From assembly GCA_032358255.1 (NCBI GenBank), contig JAULBX010015533.1, positions 62,001 to 126,000 on the forward strand: DNA of 64,000 nt, in the 5' to 3' direction. Both the position numbers and the translations under genes were made by a program. Shown one piece after another: positions 11,061 to 24,300 of this stretch. The stretch comes from Heterotrichella gracilis. Its lineage: Eukaryota > Sar > Xanthophyceae > Tribonematales > Xanthonemataceae. Under the pieces are notes generated by a model that saw only the letters and a list, made by a program, of their open reading frames with translations, searched no databases and was not told where the DNA came from. The stretch's first letter is position 1. Each line of letters begins with the position of its first letter.

Positions 11061-14000
11061 ATGCGTGTATCCACCAGTGCTGCAGCTCAATCTGCTGCTT
11101 CCTTGGATGCCAGCAGCCACCGGAGAGCCAGTCACGCATCGGCCGGGGTTCGCAGTGACACAACCCTGGGCACACCCACTGCCCGCAGGTGGCCCCAGGG
11201 CGTGCCAAGGCCGAGTGCCCTCTTTACCAGCTGCAAAGCAAACCAGTTCGTTCACGCATCAGTGTTGGAGGAGGAGAGTGTGCAAGAACAGGCTTCTGGC
11301 GCCAATGGGACCCATGCTGAGCACGCAGCAAGCTTGGCAGTGGTGCCTGAGGACTTCTACCTGCCTCCTGGCCAGCTGAGTGTGGTGGATAGGAAGGGAG
11401 CCACCAGCAGTGCCGACGTGTTCAGGTGCACTGGGTGTGTGGACCCTGCTTGCCAGGTAAGCCCCTTGTGCACCTGTGGGGATTAGGGTTGGGTCGAGAC
11501 AGGTGAGCCAGGCCAATCCCTACACCAGTGTCCAGCATATACCTGCATGGTGGGTGAACACATACTAGCTTATGTACCTGTATCGCACGCATGTGCGACT
11601 CCGCCAGCAGCTAAAGCAGTCCCCCCACACGCCTTGCAGAGCGCCAGCGGGTGTGCATCCATGACCTGGAGGAACGACCCCAGTGGCTACCTGCGCATGA
11701 TCCTGACGGCCAGGGTGTATGACGTGGCGGTGAGTCCCTTTTACCCTCAATCCTAAACCCTAAACAGCAGCTGCACCCGGCTCTCCTTGTATCAGAATCC
11801 AGCCAGAGCACTGTCACTGTCGAGCTAGTCCCTGACAACCCTAAACCCTAAACCCTAAATCCTGCCCTGGTACAGGTGGAGACACCCTTGGAAGAGGCCA
11901 AGCGGCTGAGCGAGCGTGTGGAGAACACCATCCTCCTAAAGCGCGAGGATATGCAACCGGTGAGTCAGCCTTTGTCTTTGCAGCAGTTTCTGGGCCCATT
12001 ACTAGGTGCACATTTTCTGCACTGATGCGGCTTGGAAGGGTGGCCATACTCATGTTATTGGGTGGCGCCTCAGGTGTTTTCCTTCAAGCTGCGTGGTGCG
12101 TACAACAAGATGGCCAGCTTGAGCGAGGAGCAGCTTGCCAAGGGGGTCATATGCTCCTCAGCGGGCAACCACGCCCAGGGCGTGGCGCTGGCGGCCGCCA
12201 AGCTGGTACGCACCATAATGCAGTCCCAACCCCCTCCTGGCATGGGGCTATTATGCGTCATTACCCCATTTTGTTGTATCAAATTTGATGGATTTGAGGA
12301 GCTACAGCTTCATACACCATTGCACACCTTGCGCACACAAGAGATGCATGGGTTGGCCGGTGCCGCCATGCCTGCATGACCCAATGGCATGTGCATTCCC
12401 ATTCCCATTGGAGTTCTTCCCTGACCGCTGTCAGCTACATTGGAATTCCTATTCCCAATTGAATTCCTGCCTGAGCGCTGTCAGCTGCATTGCCGCAGGG
12501 CTGCGAGGCCATCATCTGCATGCCTGTGACTACCCCGGAGATCAAGGTGAACGCAGTGAGGAAGCTTGGAGGGAAGGTGTGCCTGGTGGGCGAGTCCTAC
12601 AACGAGACCCAGACATACGCACAGGTAAGGATGCGCCTGCAATGCTCAGGCATGCATGCACGTGGAGGTGCAACCCTGATGCGCTGTGTGTATTTTTCTT
12701 TAATTTTATATTGTAAGGAACATATATAGGTGTAAATCCCCTGCAACATTTTTAGAGATACTCCAAACAAACATGCAGCACTTGAGTGTAGCCTCTTTTG
12801 CGTAGTGCATGCATGCCGCCAGGTGCATGTGCCAGCACATCCATTGCAGTGCTTGAATCGCCCCGACATTAAAATTTATAAGTAGTTTTTTTTCCATGCT
12901 TGTATGACGTATGCATCCTGGCGCAGGCGCGCGCGGCCGAGGACGGCATCGTGTTTGTTGCACCGTACGACGACCCGTACACCATCGCGGGGCAGGGCAC
13001 GATTGGCACCGAGATCCTGCGCCAGTGCGGGGACATCAGCAAGCTGCATGCAATCTTTGTGGCCATCGGCGGTGGGGGCCTGATCGCGGGCATCGGCGCC
13101 TACCTCAAGGCCCTCAAGCCAGACATCCTGATCATTGGTGTGGAGCCGACAGGTGGGTGTGCAGCAGCCACCCCACGGGATGGCGGGGCTGGGATGGGGT
13201 GTGTAGTGATGCAGCGCTGCCTCAGCGTGTGCTGGTCATGACATACATGTTGCCATGCCTTGTCCATGGTGCAGCCCCTGCAGCTCACGATATCCTGACT
13301 TCACCTTGTATTTTATGCATTTGTGCACGACATGGCAGTGATGTAGCACTCACCGATCTCTCTTCACCGCTCAGCTAGCACCACATCATAGTACTGGTAT
13401 GCACACGCCAGCAACCCGTGGCTCAAGTCCTTGGTGTGAACATGGGCGCGCGTTGTGCAGGGGCCAATGCCATGGCACAATCCCTTGAGCGTGGGGAGCG
13501 TGTGACCCTGTCCAAGGTGGATGCGTTTGCCGATGGGGTGGCTGTGAAGCTGGTGGGGGCTGAGACGTTCCGACTATGCAGGTGGGTGTGGGGGCACACG
13601 TTGCACACGGTGTGTTCCACCTGCGTTGTGTTGGGTATGTGCCTTCCTCTATCGCCTGCCTGCATGTACTCCCCTCACCTACTGCGCGCCATTTTAATGT
13701 ATATTCCAACAAGTGACTGTGATATGGATCGGTTATTAGATAAAATCAACTATTGATAAATAAATAGACAAACTACCCTACTCACCTTGAACTATTTCCT
13801 ATTTTTTATAAATAATATTTTGAACTCTGACTCTACCGCAAACTTATTTCTCGGAAACATATGTGTGAAGTATATAATTAGGTGTTAAATATATAAAATA
13901 GACATGTCTTGTGACGCAAATTTGTATGTCCAGGGAGTTGGTGGATGGTGTTGTGCTGGTCGACAACAGCGCCATCAGCGCAGCCATTAAGGACGTGTTC

Positions 14001-15893
14001 AACGAGACGCGGTCCATTCTGGAGCCTGCGGGGGCGGTGGCGGTGGCGGGGGCCAAGGCCTACCTGTCGCACCACGGGCTCAAGGTGAGGATTGAACAGT
14101 TGTGGGATGGGAAGGGGAGGGGGGCCCTCGGGTTTGCCAACAGCTTGGCGTGGTAATCGGTGGCTGGGTCCGGCGGTGCTTGGGTCAGACTGTGGTTGGG
14201 TCAAACGGTTGAGGTGGGAAAGGAATGGTGGGGCGCAGGTCGTGTGCGATGCATGCTTTGCCGGGAGCACTCCTGCGTAGCTAGGATGGGCTGCAGCAAG
14301 TGATTTCAAAGCCTTGCTTAAGGTGCGCATCTGTTGACAATCACCTTGCTGGGCTGCTAATGACCCGCATTAATATAGTATAAATAAAAAAACGAATGAC
14401 TATTTGGAATTAACCAAAGCACATGCATGTGGACGTGGCAGCGGCAATTATTCCCCCCGCTGAACACCCGCCAGCGGTGTGCACCAAACCCCGCTGCCCG
14501 CCCGTTCCCCATCCCATCCCCAACATGCACCCCCCCACACTTTCCAGGGCAAGACCGTCGTGGCGGTCACCTCGGGTGCCAACATGAACTTTGACAGGCT
14601 GCGGCTGGTGTCGGAGCTTGCCGATGTGGGTGCGCGCACTGAGGCCATGCTGGCAGTCACCATCCCCGAGGTGCCTGGCGCATTCTCGGACTTCATCGGC
14701 ATGGTGATGCAGGAGGGCGACCTCATGGTGACGGAGTTCAAGTACAGGTGGGTACGCATATAGATAGATGCACATGCCAATTTAGCTTTTAGTGCAACTG
14801 TGGCAAGGGCAACATATCGTGGCGCTGGGTCGGCGAGAGGAAATGTTGTGCCTTGGAGTAGCTCTGGGCAGCTTGCTGGATTGTGTTCCAGCAGTGGTAG
14901 CACTGCACTAACACACCCAAGCACACAGCGCCCAGCAACCACATGCGCGTGGTGACACCGGAGTGTGTCTCCTGCAGGTACTCGGCTGGTCCCAAGGCGT
15001 ATGTCCTCATCTCGGTGGCCATTCGCAACAGGGCGGATCTGGACAACCTCATTGCCAGGCTGAATGAGCACAGCTTTGACACCATTGATGTGTCAGGCAT
15101 TGAGTCAGCCCAAGTGCACTTGCGTCATTTGGTTGGGGGGCGGGCGCGCACGTACATGGGAGAAATCCCCAGTGAACGGATATTCCAGGTAATTAGGATA
15201 TGTTATAGGAAGTTGCTGGGGATTTTGATTCCATTGGCTCAAATTGGCTCAAAATCTTACATTGGGCACTTGTTACTTGGCATGCATGCATGTTGTTGGA
15301 GGTGTGGATCATCCATGATGCTGATGCTGATGTGTAAGGCTCCCGCACATCATCGTCAAGCACAGCCTGAGGGCTGATGCCTGGCAGCACTGAAAACTGA
15401 ATGTCCCTTGCTGATGCCTGGCAGCATTGAAAACTGAATGTCCCTTCATGACGTGCAGGTTGAGTTCCCTGAGCGACCGGGCGCCCTGCGGAAGTTCCTG
15501 GCCGTCATCTCACCTGCATGGAATGTGACGCTGTTCCATTACCGCAACACAGGAAACCAGTCCTCTCAGGTGAGCTGCAGTGACAGCAGCATCACAGTAT
15601 GACTCATGCAATGAGTGGCTTCAGAAGCATTGCTGTGGACTTCAATTTGTCAGGCCATTCTGTCATGATTGTTTCAGTAACCATTTAATTGCATTCATAA
15701 AGAAAGAAACAAAGAAACAAAACGCCCATAAACTGATGTTGGCATTGCTACTCTGCAGGTGTTGGTCGGCATCCAAGTGCCCTCCAAGGATGCCCCTGCA
15801 TTTGCTGCAGCCATCTCGCAGCTGCAGCCCGATTTCAGTTTTGCGGAGCTGGAGGGCAAGGCTCGGCAGGTGTTTGACATGTTCATTCAGTGA
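11061..15893 (+). CDS. threonine deaminase/dehydratase, biosynthetic, plastid-type
   Basis: Twelve exons (11061-11456, 11640-11729, 11876-11959, 12074-12205, 12499-12624, 12927-13152, 13461-13581, 13934-14084, 14548-14747, 14978-15188, 15459-15569, 15759-15893) join in phase to about 660 residues. The enzyme converts threonine to 2-oxobutyrate and ammonia, the first step of isoleucine synthesis. A Ser/Ala/Arg-rich N-terminus ([10 protein letters not shown]) looks like a chloroplast transit peptide. The PLP-fold domain holds the Schiff-base lysine in [10 protein letters not shown] (about residue 195), [11 protein letters not shown] and the phosphate-binding loop [10 protein letters not shown]. 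Two C-terminal ACT-like regulatory regions follow ([23 protein letters not shown]). In this family these regions bind isoleucine and valine, so feedback control is expected. Introns contain short tandem duplications and telomere-type motifs. Confidence 0.95.
11750..11860. repeat. telomere-type motifs in threonine deaminase intron 2
   Basis: Two clusters of CCCTAAA copies (about 11752-11766 and 11839-11860) lie within the short intron between exons 2 and 3. The second cluster ends about 15 bases before the acceptor. Confidence 0.8.
15373..15446. repeat. 37-bp tandem duplication in threonine deaminase intron 10
   Basis: Two almost identical units beginning GCTGATGCCTGGCAGCA stand head to tail just before the acceptor of exon 11. 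The whole array is intronic. Confidence 0.9.
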
Positions 15894-17286
15894 CATTCTT
15901 GGCGCCCGCATCCTGAGCGTTGATCGTGATCGTTGAGTGCTAGCAAAACAGCCCGGGCTGCCGCCAATGGCCCAGCTAGGACGTCACATGGCAGCATGAT
16001 TTTCCAACCAGGACGTCACATGTCAGTTGATTAGTGACATGTTCTCTTTAAGAAAGAAAGGGAAAGAATGCCCCGACACACGGGGCAGCGTGCCATAAAG
16101 CAGCCATTTATATTCTACCGTACCATATGGCATATTATGTTACGGTTATTAACACTGATCCCTGCATTGCAATATTTTGCTATTAAAGGCTCCTAGGCTG
16201 TGTACACAAACGTTAGACCCTTTTGCATGGCATTGGCTAACGTTGGCTGCCCTGAAAGACCTCCTGACCAGCCATTCTCGCCGGCCCTGGTGCCCTGGTG
16301 CGAGCCAGTGGTCCCCAAAGTGCGTTGCCTTTGTTTCTTACTCAGCAAACTTTGACAATGTCAAAATGATTATTTCTCTCTTATCCTTAAACATCTGGGT
16401 AACATGATGTTACTTTTACAGTACCGGTAAAGTTTCAAACGGTCAAGTTCTGAATCTGATTCAGCCGAAGGGCCCGGCACGCCAAATTAAGGCGCAGCAC
16501 CACAATCAGGGGGAATAGATGGACCCCCGTGCTGTGAGCAATTCCCAGGAATCCTTGGCTAGACTCGGAGTCCAGGAGGGGTGGCCACAGTGTGGTGACA
16601 GTGGATTCACCAACCCCTGAACATGCTTCAAATGAGTCACCAGGGTCCAAGGTGCCCCACAGCCTTAGCCTAGTGAAATGTAGCACAACAAAACTTCATC
16701 CCTTTCTTTGCAAGCTGAATCCCTCAACTAGGCATGCGGAATAAACTAGCTCCAAATTTGGCACTAAACTAGTCTATTCATGTGAAGCACTCAGCAGACA
16801 ATGTGCCAGTGACCTCCCGAAGATCCCTGCTGGAAAATCAATGAGCTTGACTCCAAGCGAGTTGGTAATGGATACGTTTGTAATGGATACTGTATCACTA
16901 AGATCCATGCCATTTTCATTTCAGAAAAGCTACCATCTGCAATAAAAACCATTTTTAGTAAACAATATATTTCCCGTAATGTTTTCAATCCTGCGCAGCT
17001 GGCCAACCAGCTCCATACTGAACGCTCGTCCACGCCAGAAGGGTCTAAGTTTGAAAAAAGAGCATGACATTGTCATAGGCAGCAGGTGACACGCCTGCTG
17101 TTCACTGCTTGCCACAACAGAATCTCCGAATAAAATAAAATGCCAGGAAGATTTGATAAATAAAATGCCCTCACAGGGCTGCTAGCACAGCCCTGTCTTG
17201 AACTGCAGCCACCCCCTCATAAACCCTCAAACACTTCCTGGGTGGCGAAGGAAATAATAGCCCCCTTTCCACCCTCCATGCCCCGC
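15894..17286. other. intergenic, convergent gene ends
   Basis: This is the space between the stop codons of threonine deaminase and the kinase. The first part is threonine deaminase 3' untranslated sequence, partly copied at 29.9 kb. I recognise no gene, RNA or element in the rest. Confidence 0.5.
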
Positions 17287-20200
17287 TTACGCTGCCTTGC
17301 TGCCCCCCCTCTTGCTGTGCACTGCGCTCTCCAGCTCCTTGAACACCGCCTCTGCAGTGGGGCGGTCGGCTGCCTCGGTTTCCAAGCACTTGTCGATGAG
17401 CGCGCGCACCCTTTTAGGGCATTCCTGCAGAGGGGGGATGGGCGAGGAATTGGAATGCGTGGAGGCCTTGCCAGGAATAACACCCATGTTGCTAAGGCAG
17501 GGAAGTAGAATGGGCACCGCAGTAGTGATTTGGCAACGTGCAAATTGACACCAGTGGAAATTGTCCAATAGTACATGCCTTTCAAAAACCCTCCCCAGAG
17601 CTCGATACCAACCACCTAGCCATGTGCAACGACCAGTCTTGGCCCGTGCCATTGCTGTGGTGACACCCAGCCACCTTGCAGCCACCACACGCACCCACCT
17701 ACCCCAGCTCTGACCCCCAAACCCCCAGCATCAGTGGCCCCGCACCCCCCCCCCCCCCTCCACCCACCTCCGGCACGTCCAGTTCCCTCATCACCCTGCC
17801 TCTCTTGGCCTGCTCCCCCGAGCACAGCTCCCACAGCAGCATGCCCAGGCCAAACACATCAGACTTGCAGCTGCAGGGCTTGTTTGTAGCCATCTCAGGC
17901 GACATGTAGTTGATGTTGCCACGCGGGTATGACTCAAAGGTGGATCCTGACATGAGGCGGGCCAGCCCCATGTCTGACAGCTTGGCATTGCCGTCGTCGT
18001 CTAGAAGCACGTTGTTTGCCTTGAGGTCCCTGGGAGAGGTTGGGGACGAGGGGGATTGTGTGAGGTGTCCATGCAAGAGGAGCACACTACTCTCTTGTGC
18101 TTCCTGGGAGGGGTTGGTGGGGAGGGTGTGGGGACGACAACGACATGGTTACAAGGTTGCGGCAAGGTGTATGTGCACAAGAAGCAGATTGAACCATAAG
18201 GCGGGCGGAAAGAATGCCTTTGCCATGCCTAAGCTCCTGGGGTATGGCAATCTGAAAACAAAGTTGCAAGGTACTAATGAACGTGCATGTAAAGATTATT
18301 AGGTTTGTGCAACTGTGGGATGTAGCACACAGAAAATGGGGTGCTGGACTGAAAGGCAGCAGGGCATGCAGCCAGCCAGGCAGGCCATTGCTGGGACATT
18401 CAACACAACCACTGCATTCCCCCCCACCACCAATGTATCCCCACAACATCAACAGCCACTGCCTACTGCCCCACCATCCCCACCCCACCTGTGCACCAAA
18501 TTGTTCTCATGCAGGCACACCAGGCCCCAGGTCACGTCCAGGGCAACGCTCCTGCCCCGATTCCACCACCCCAGCTCCCGCGTGCCGCGCTCCCTGTCCT
18601 GCCTCATGGCGGAGTTCAAATCCCCACCACTGAGGTATTCCATCACCAGCCACACGGTGGGACCCTGCACGCCCCCAGCGTCTTCCCGCACACAGGCGCC
18701 GTAAAATTGCACAATGTTGGTGTCGGCCTGCAGAGTGGAGGGGGCTGTTGGTTTTGATTCTTCTCTTACACAAAAAATTAGTGTAGCTTGTTCTTGCGTT
18801 CACCAGTATAGGTGTAGTGTGAGATATTTCATGGCAGTTTCAGTTCTTCTCCTGTGCACTGCATGTGGGTCAGTCGGGGGGGGTGGGGTTGGAGAGGGGC
18901 GTGACAGTCACATGTGTGGTTGGAGGCGTCAAGAGGTAGGTGGAGACGCTACTCCTTGTCCCTCCACCTCGACTCTGGTGGTGGAAATCCTGCCTCCACC
19001 ACTCACCTTGTGCACCAGCCTCCGCAACAACACCATCTCCTACTCCACCACCACCACCACCACCACCACGACGATACCACCCATCCCACCACCTCACCTT
19101 GTGCGCCACCTTCTGCATGAGGACCATCTCCTTCTCCATGCCCTCCCACTGCTTCGAAGGGTCATGGGGCACCTTGATCGCGCAGGGGAGGCGGTCGGAG
19201 CCCATTTCTCCAAGGTACACGCGGCCATAGCTGCCCATGCCCAACTCCACGGGGTTGCCCAGGTCGTCTGTGCACATGCTCACCTGTAAAGGAGAAACTG
19301 TGTAAGATTTAGGATATACGGTTCAAGGGCTGGAGTGGGTGGGGTTGATGAATGGTGTGGGGTTGATGGGTGCAGTGGTGACCAAACAATCCCTCTGCCC
19401 CCGCAGAGGGTTGTAAGCCTCCGGGGTGGAGTTGGGTGGGCGGCAGCCGGTAGGGCCGTGGGGTGTGATGGCACGGTGCGCTGCTTTCTATATGCTTACC
19501 AGGACATGAGGTGGTGGCACTTTTACTGCAAGCTTTGGGATAGTGTTGCGTGGGGCAGTGGTGGGAACAGAGAAAAAGCAGGTGAATGAGAGAGCAACGA
19601 GGCAGCTCGTAAAGACCCTAGCGATGAGCACCCTGGGGCTTCCGGTACCCTAGTGTACCTGTTCCGCGGGTATCAGCAACTCCACATCCTGGCTCAGGCA
19701 GCGGCTCATGTGGGGCGTCAGGGGAGGGGGCTGAGGAGGGGGCTGAGGAAGGGGAGGGAGCACAGGCCTCAGTGGTCAGCAGACATCATGTGATAATCAG
19801 TGGGACGCATGGCATGCAGTGCAGGTGAGCAGTCAGGGGCCCACATTTTCACACCCAATCACATCGTTTAGGATTTACCACAAACCCTCAACCCTAAACA
19901 CATCGTTGCATGCTTTCAGGTCGTGGCTGGCTTCGAGGTGGTGAGCCCTTATCAACAGGCACTGCCACACATGGGCACACATCAACTCCAACACATGCCT
20001 TGGCAGTTGATGGCTCTGGGGTCATCGCACACATAATGTGCCTGTTTATGTAGATGTTGATCAAAATCCGCATGTATTGAGACTGCATTGGAGCATCCCA
20101 TGGTATGTACATCCCTAGCAAACACAAACCCTGTTCCCCAGCCCTTGAGCCCACCTGGATATCGGAGTCTGTGGAGCTGCGCGTCCCCACGCGTTGGAGG

Positions 20201-20769
20201 TCACCCTGGGGAACAGAATGGGGGTGGAGGTGAGGGGATGGGGCTGGTGTGCCGTGCAGCTGGCGATATTTCTCAGCCAATACAGGTGGCAAGGGTCCTG
20301 CCTGTGATCATGTGGTCATGTGCTGCACAAGACGGACATTGCAGCCCATAATTTGGGAGATATTGATGGGCATGACCCAGAGGGAAAGGGGGGCTAGGTT
20401 TAAGGAGGGGGGGATGCGGATGGAGGGGGATCATTGCAGCTTCACACGCCACGATGCAATGAAACAGAGCAACATTATTATTTATTACTTGCATACAAAT
20501 CAACTACACCACTTGCAGTGCAACAGCGCCGCATGCAGCCTGCAAAGTGGGATATACTTTGTGACAGGAGAACCCACCTGTGGTGGTGCAACAACCTGGC
20601 TGGACCCCATGGGGGCATGCGTTTCCAGCTGGCGCAGGTAAGATCCCACAAGGGGGAGAACCAGGGGAGTAGCAGGGGGGACGGGTTCGCCGATGGGGGA
20701 GGCAGGGGGCGCGGTGGAACGAGCTGGCTCCCGGCACTGCTCGCAGCAGAGCTTGAGGAAATCCTTTCC
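17287..20769 (-). CDS. protein kinase (TKL-like), possibly the C-terminal part of a fused gene
   Basis: Seven exons (20578-20769, 20155-20205, 19659-19730, 19098-19283, 18489-18727, 17768-18029, 17287-17424) give 379 residues in phase. Kinase motifs in order are the Gly loop LGMGSYGRVYLG, the VAIK-type lysine CAIKV, a C-helix region EKEMVLMQK, the catalytic loop VHRDLKANNVLL, a metal-binding motif DMG in place of DFG (LSDMGLARL), SPE in place of APE (YMSPEMA), DVFGLGMLLWEL, and RPTAEAV near the C-terminus. Residues needed for catalysis are therefore mostly present. The first exons (KDFLKLCCEQC; a Pro/Val-rich linker) have no clear domain and no convincing start codon at the model edge. Exon 1 follows the hnRNP U-like gene in matching phase (phase 0), so the kinase may be its C-terminal extension; otherwise it starts upstream of 20769. 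The exon at 19098-19283 has a duplicated 3' end in its intron. Confidence 0.8.
19007..19145 (-). repeat. tandem duplication of a kinase exon end plus donor, separated by (CCA)n
   Basis: The last 40 or so bases of the kinase exon ending at 19098, with its GTGAGG donor, are repeated 91 bases further into the intron, where the copy ends at 19007 with a GTGAGT donor. The exon reads EMVLMQKVAHK and the copy reads EMVLLRRLVHK in the same relative frame. A CCA-repeat lies between them. Confidence 0.8.
19880..19903. repeat. degenerate telomere-type motif
   Basis: Imperfect CCCTAAA copies (about two) lie in a kinase-gene intron, and the motif is weaker than elsewhere. Confidence 0.5.
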
Positions 20770-21364
20770 CTGCAGAAAACATGGGCAAATGAAGATTGGG
20801 AGAATGATGTCTTCGAGTTGCCTATGCATGCAATTGGCACACTGCCAAGGTTGTGGCCACTGCCAAGCTAGGTTGCGATGGCAGCATGTCTTCAGAGCAG
20901 GGGGAAAGTCCTCCACCGAAATGGTGGAAAACAAGGCATACATGCATGCAGCTTGCCTAAGGCAGCCCGGGGGTTGCAGGCTGTGCACAGATGCTGCTCA
21001 TCGCATCCTCCCCCTGCCACCAAACGCAAGGTGCGAACAGGGGGTGCAGGTCACCATGACAAAAAACTGAACATATTGAACAATGCCTTGCATTTTTGGA
21101 TGCACCTTTATTTGTATGTGATATGAGCATCCGTGCACCCATGCAAAGCGTGCGTGCACCTTGTCCAGGGTTTTCTGATCCCAGCCGCATCTGTATTATT
21201 GCCCAATCACGGCTGGTTCATCATACACAAGTGGCCCAGTATATGTCAATTACACAATACCAATTGATACAATGTCTGATCATGCTGGATTCTAGGTAAT
21301 GCAATATTGCGGCCAATGACCCCCCCCCCCCGCTCCCACCCGCACACACACACCCTTCCCTCAC

Positions 21365-24300
21365 CAGCTGTCTCTGGTGCTTCACCATTTGCTCCGCCAT
21401 CTGCGCGTCCCCCACCTCATACTTCACCTCATGCACCTCAACCAGGGTGGGGAGGGTGAAGGCGGCTGCACGGAAGGAGGAAGGGTGTCAGGCTGGTCAA
21501 CAAGCTGAATCATAAACCCTAGATGTCCTAAAGACCTCGCTGGCGGTGCGCTGCGTGAGGAAGCAGCAATACCGCACACCCATGATGCAAAAGGGGCAGA
21601 AACTGTGACCAACAGCAGGGCACACTATAACAGCAAGAAAGCGGTCGCAAGAGGGGAAATGGTGAGGGAGGCGAGGCCCTTATCCCCCCACCACACCCAC
21701 ACCACCACCAATCCCCGTTGCGGGTGCCACTCATCCGCAGGGTGCCGTCGTGATGCTGGACACCACGATGGTCTGTGTGGGTGGGGGAGGCTCAAACAAG
21801 AGGAGCCCATTTGCCCTGCTCTTAGGGCAGGTAGGTAACCCATACCACCAAGACCGCAGACATGACTGCTTTTCCCCCCGCATTCGCCCTTTCAATCCTC
21901 GCAACACACAACACAACCCTACAGGGTGAAGCCACAGCCCCCCACCCTACCCCCCCTCCTTTGACGCCCCACTCACCCTGCATCTTCGCCATCTCCACTT
22001 CACTGATAAACCTCTCCTCCTCAGCGTACAGCTGGCGCTGGCGTGCGAACAGCAGGTCGTCAGGCAGCGCAAACACCACGGCCGCTGTGTGGAAACCGTT
22101 TCCACGGAACTTGGACAGCCGGTGCGCGCGCTTCACTGCGTCCACACTGTGTAGGGGTGGGCTAGGGTGAGGCGTTGGGGGGCATTTAAGGGAGGATTCA
22201 AGAGCAGAGGCGAAAACGGGGTGGGGGTGAGGGGTCAGGAAAGCCTAGTGTGGAATTTGGGACTGATTCTGTTGGACAGGGGTCTACATGGAGCATTTCC
22301 CAGGTGGAGGGGACCCAGAACAGAGCGGAATCTGCATGTGCCTAGGCACCCTGCATGGCACTTTCCACACATGCCGGCCACAGGGACCACACAGGGGATG
22401 AAGCACCACTCGCGAGACCACAAATACATGCCAGTCGCGGCTTGCACTCCTGCTGCATCCCCCAAACTGGGCGAGCCTCCCAGCATTTAGGGATCATTGG
22501 AAAAATGTGTGTGCCCATGCAAGCATGTTTCGCACAGTGCGCAATTGCTGCAAGCTTATATTGCAATGTGTGTCTGACTCCATTGGTATGCCCGTACATG
22601 GCCTCATACCAATTCTTACCAATCCCCAATATACTGCTGGAATGCATGTGACGACCCAGCCAATACGTGGCCGCCCTGCGGCTTACTTGTTCTGGTCGAT
22701 GATGTAGTTCCTTGCGCAGGTGGCTGCGCGCTGCAGCAGCACCTCAGTCATCTCCAGCGCATGCTTCATCAGCACCTGATAGCGGCCCCAGTAGTTGCGG
22801 TGCTGCTCCAGGCCTGCTATCTGCGAGTGGGGGGCAAGGAGTCGGGGCCCGATATACCGATTACCAGGGTATATTTATTGGGGGTTAGGGCATTAGCGTA
22901 TCACGGTATAAATTCTAGGCAGCAGCTGTAAAGCAAGGATTTGTAAAACGGTTATTAACGCCCAGGGCTTGCCAGGATGGTGATGTCTAGCATGTAAGAG
23001 GCAACCAGTGCAAAAGGCGCGATCTCAATGCAGGGTCACATGTATGCAGAGCGGAGCACGGCGCACAAGTACACTTGCATGCACCAGCCCCCTGCACCTA
23101 CCTACCCACTTGGCACCCTTAGAGACATGCACCACCACCATCACCACCACCACCACCACCACCACCACCACCACCACCGCACCATCACCACAACCGCACC
23201 CCACAACTACCACCAAGACCCAAACAACAGCCCACCCACCGGCATCTGCTCCATGACATAATCCAGCCTCATGATCACGTCTCAAACCCTAAGCCACGAA
23301 CCCTACAATCCCCACCCACCCGCATCTGCTCCATGACGTAATCCACCCCGATGATCACGTAGCGCTTCTCAGGGTGCGCCGCTGCGTGCGCCTTTGCCCA
23401 GTAGGTCTTACCCGCTCCAGGCAGCCCCACAGTGACCAGCACCTCGCACGCATACAGGGGCACGTGCCTGTGGGGGGAGGTGACGGCGTGCAGGATATTG
23501 GTAGTGAAGACGTTCTGCGGGGGGTGGGGGGGAGGTTGTAGGGAGTGGGTACGGGTGGGGTGTGGAACTGGGCACGACAAGTGCACACAGCATGAAGCGC
23601 CAGCAAGGGTAACAAATCAGTGATAGTCCAAATATTATCTTAATACCCTTGGCGCCAGGCCACAAACGGGAATCCGCTGAGGGGTCCAAGGAGTACGCAG
23701 TGAGGGATGTCAAATTTCGGCGCACACCAGCCAATTGTTGGATGCAATGCACAAACACCTCACAGGACCGATGGGACGAGGGGTTGCCAGAGTGTCAACG
23801 GTGCGTACAGGTTGCCCCCGCATGGGCCTGGAAGGGTTTAGGGTTTACATTCATGCCCTAAACCCTAAACACCACCTTGACCACTCACCTGCCACGGCTG
23901 GAACTTCCCTGCCACGGCTCCAGGCAGCTTTCCTTGCAGACCTGGAGCCAAGGCCGTTTTGAAGTCAAGCTCCACCTTCATGTTCTTAGCAAGCACGTGG
24001 GGATAGAGGGCATCCCCGGGCCCGCTGGGCTTGGGCAGGTGAGTGTCTGCCCAGCCCTGCCACTGCCCGTTCACCATGTAGCCAATGGCGCCATGGGGGG
24101 TTGAGGCGGAGAGGTCAACAAAGCACACCACCTTGTCGCCAGCGCCGAACTTGATGCCGTACTTTGAGTAAATTTTGCCATAAGGGCGGGTGCCTGCAGG
24201 GTTGCCGTGGGTGTTGGTGCTGGTGGTGCGCGTGGTTGCGGTGTGTGTGGATGCGTGTCAGGGGGGAGAGGGGAGGGGGGCACACGCACATACACCACAA

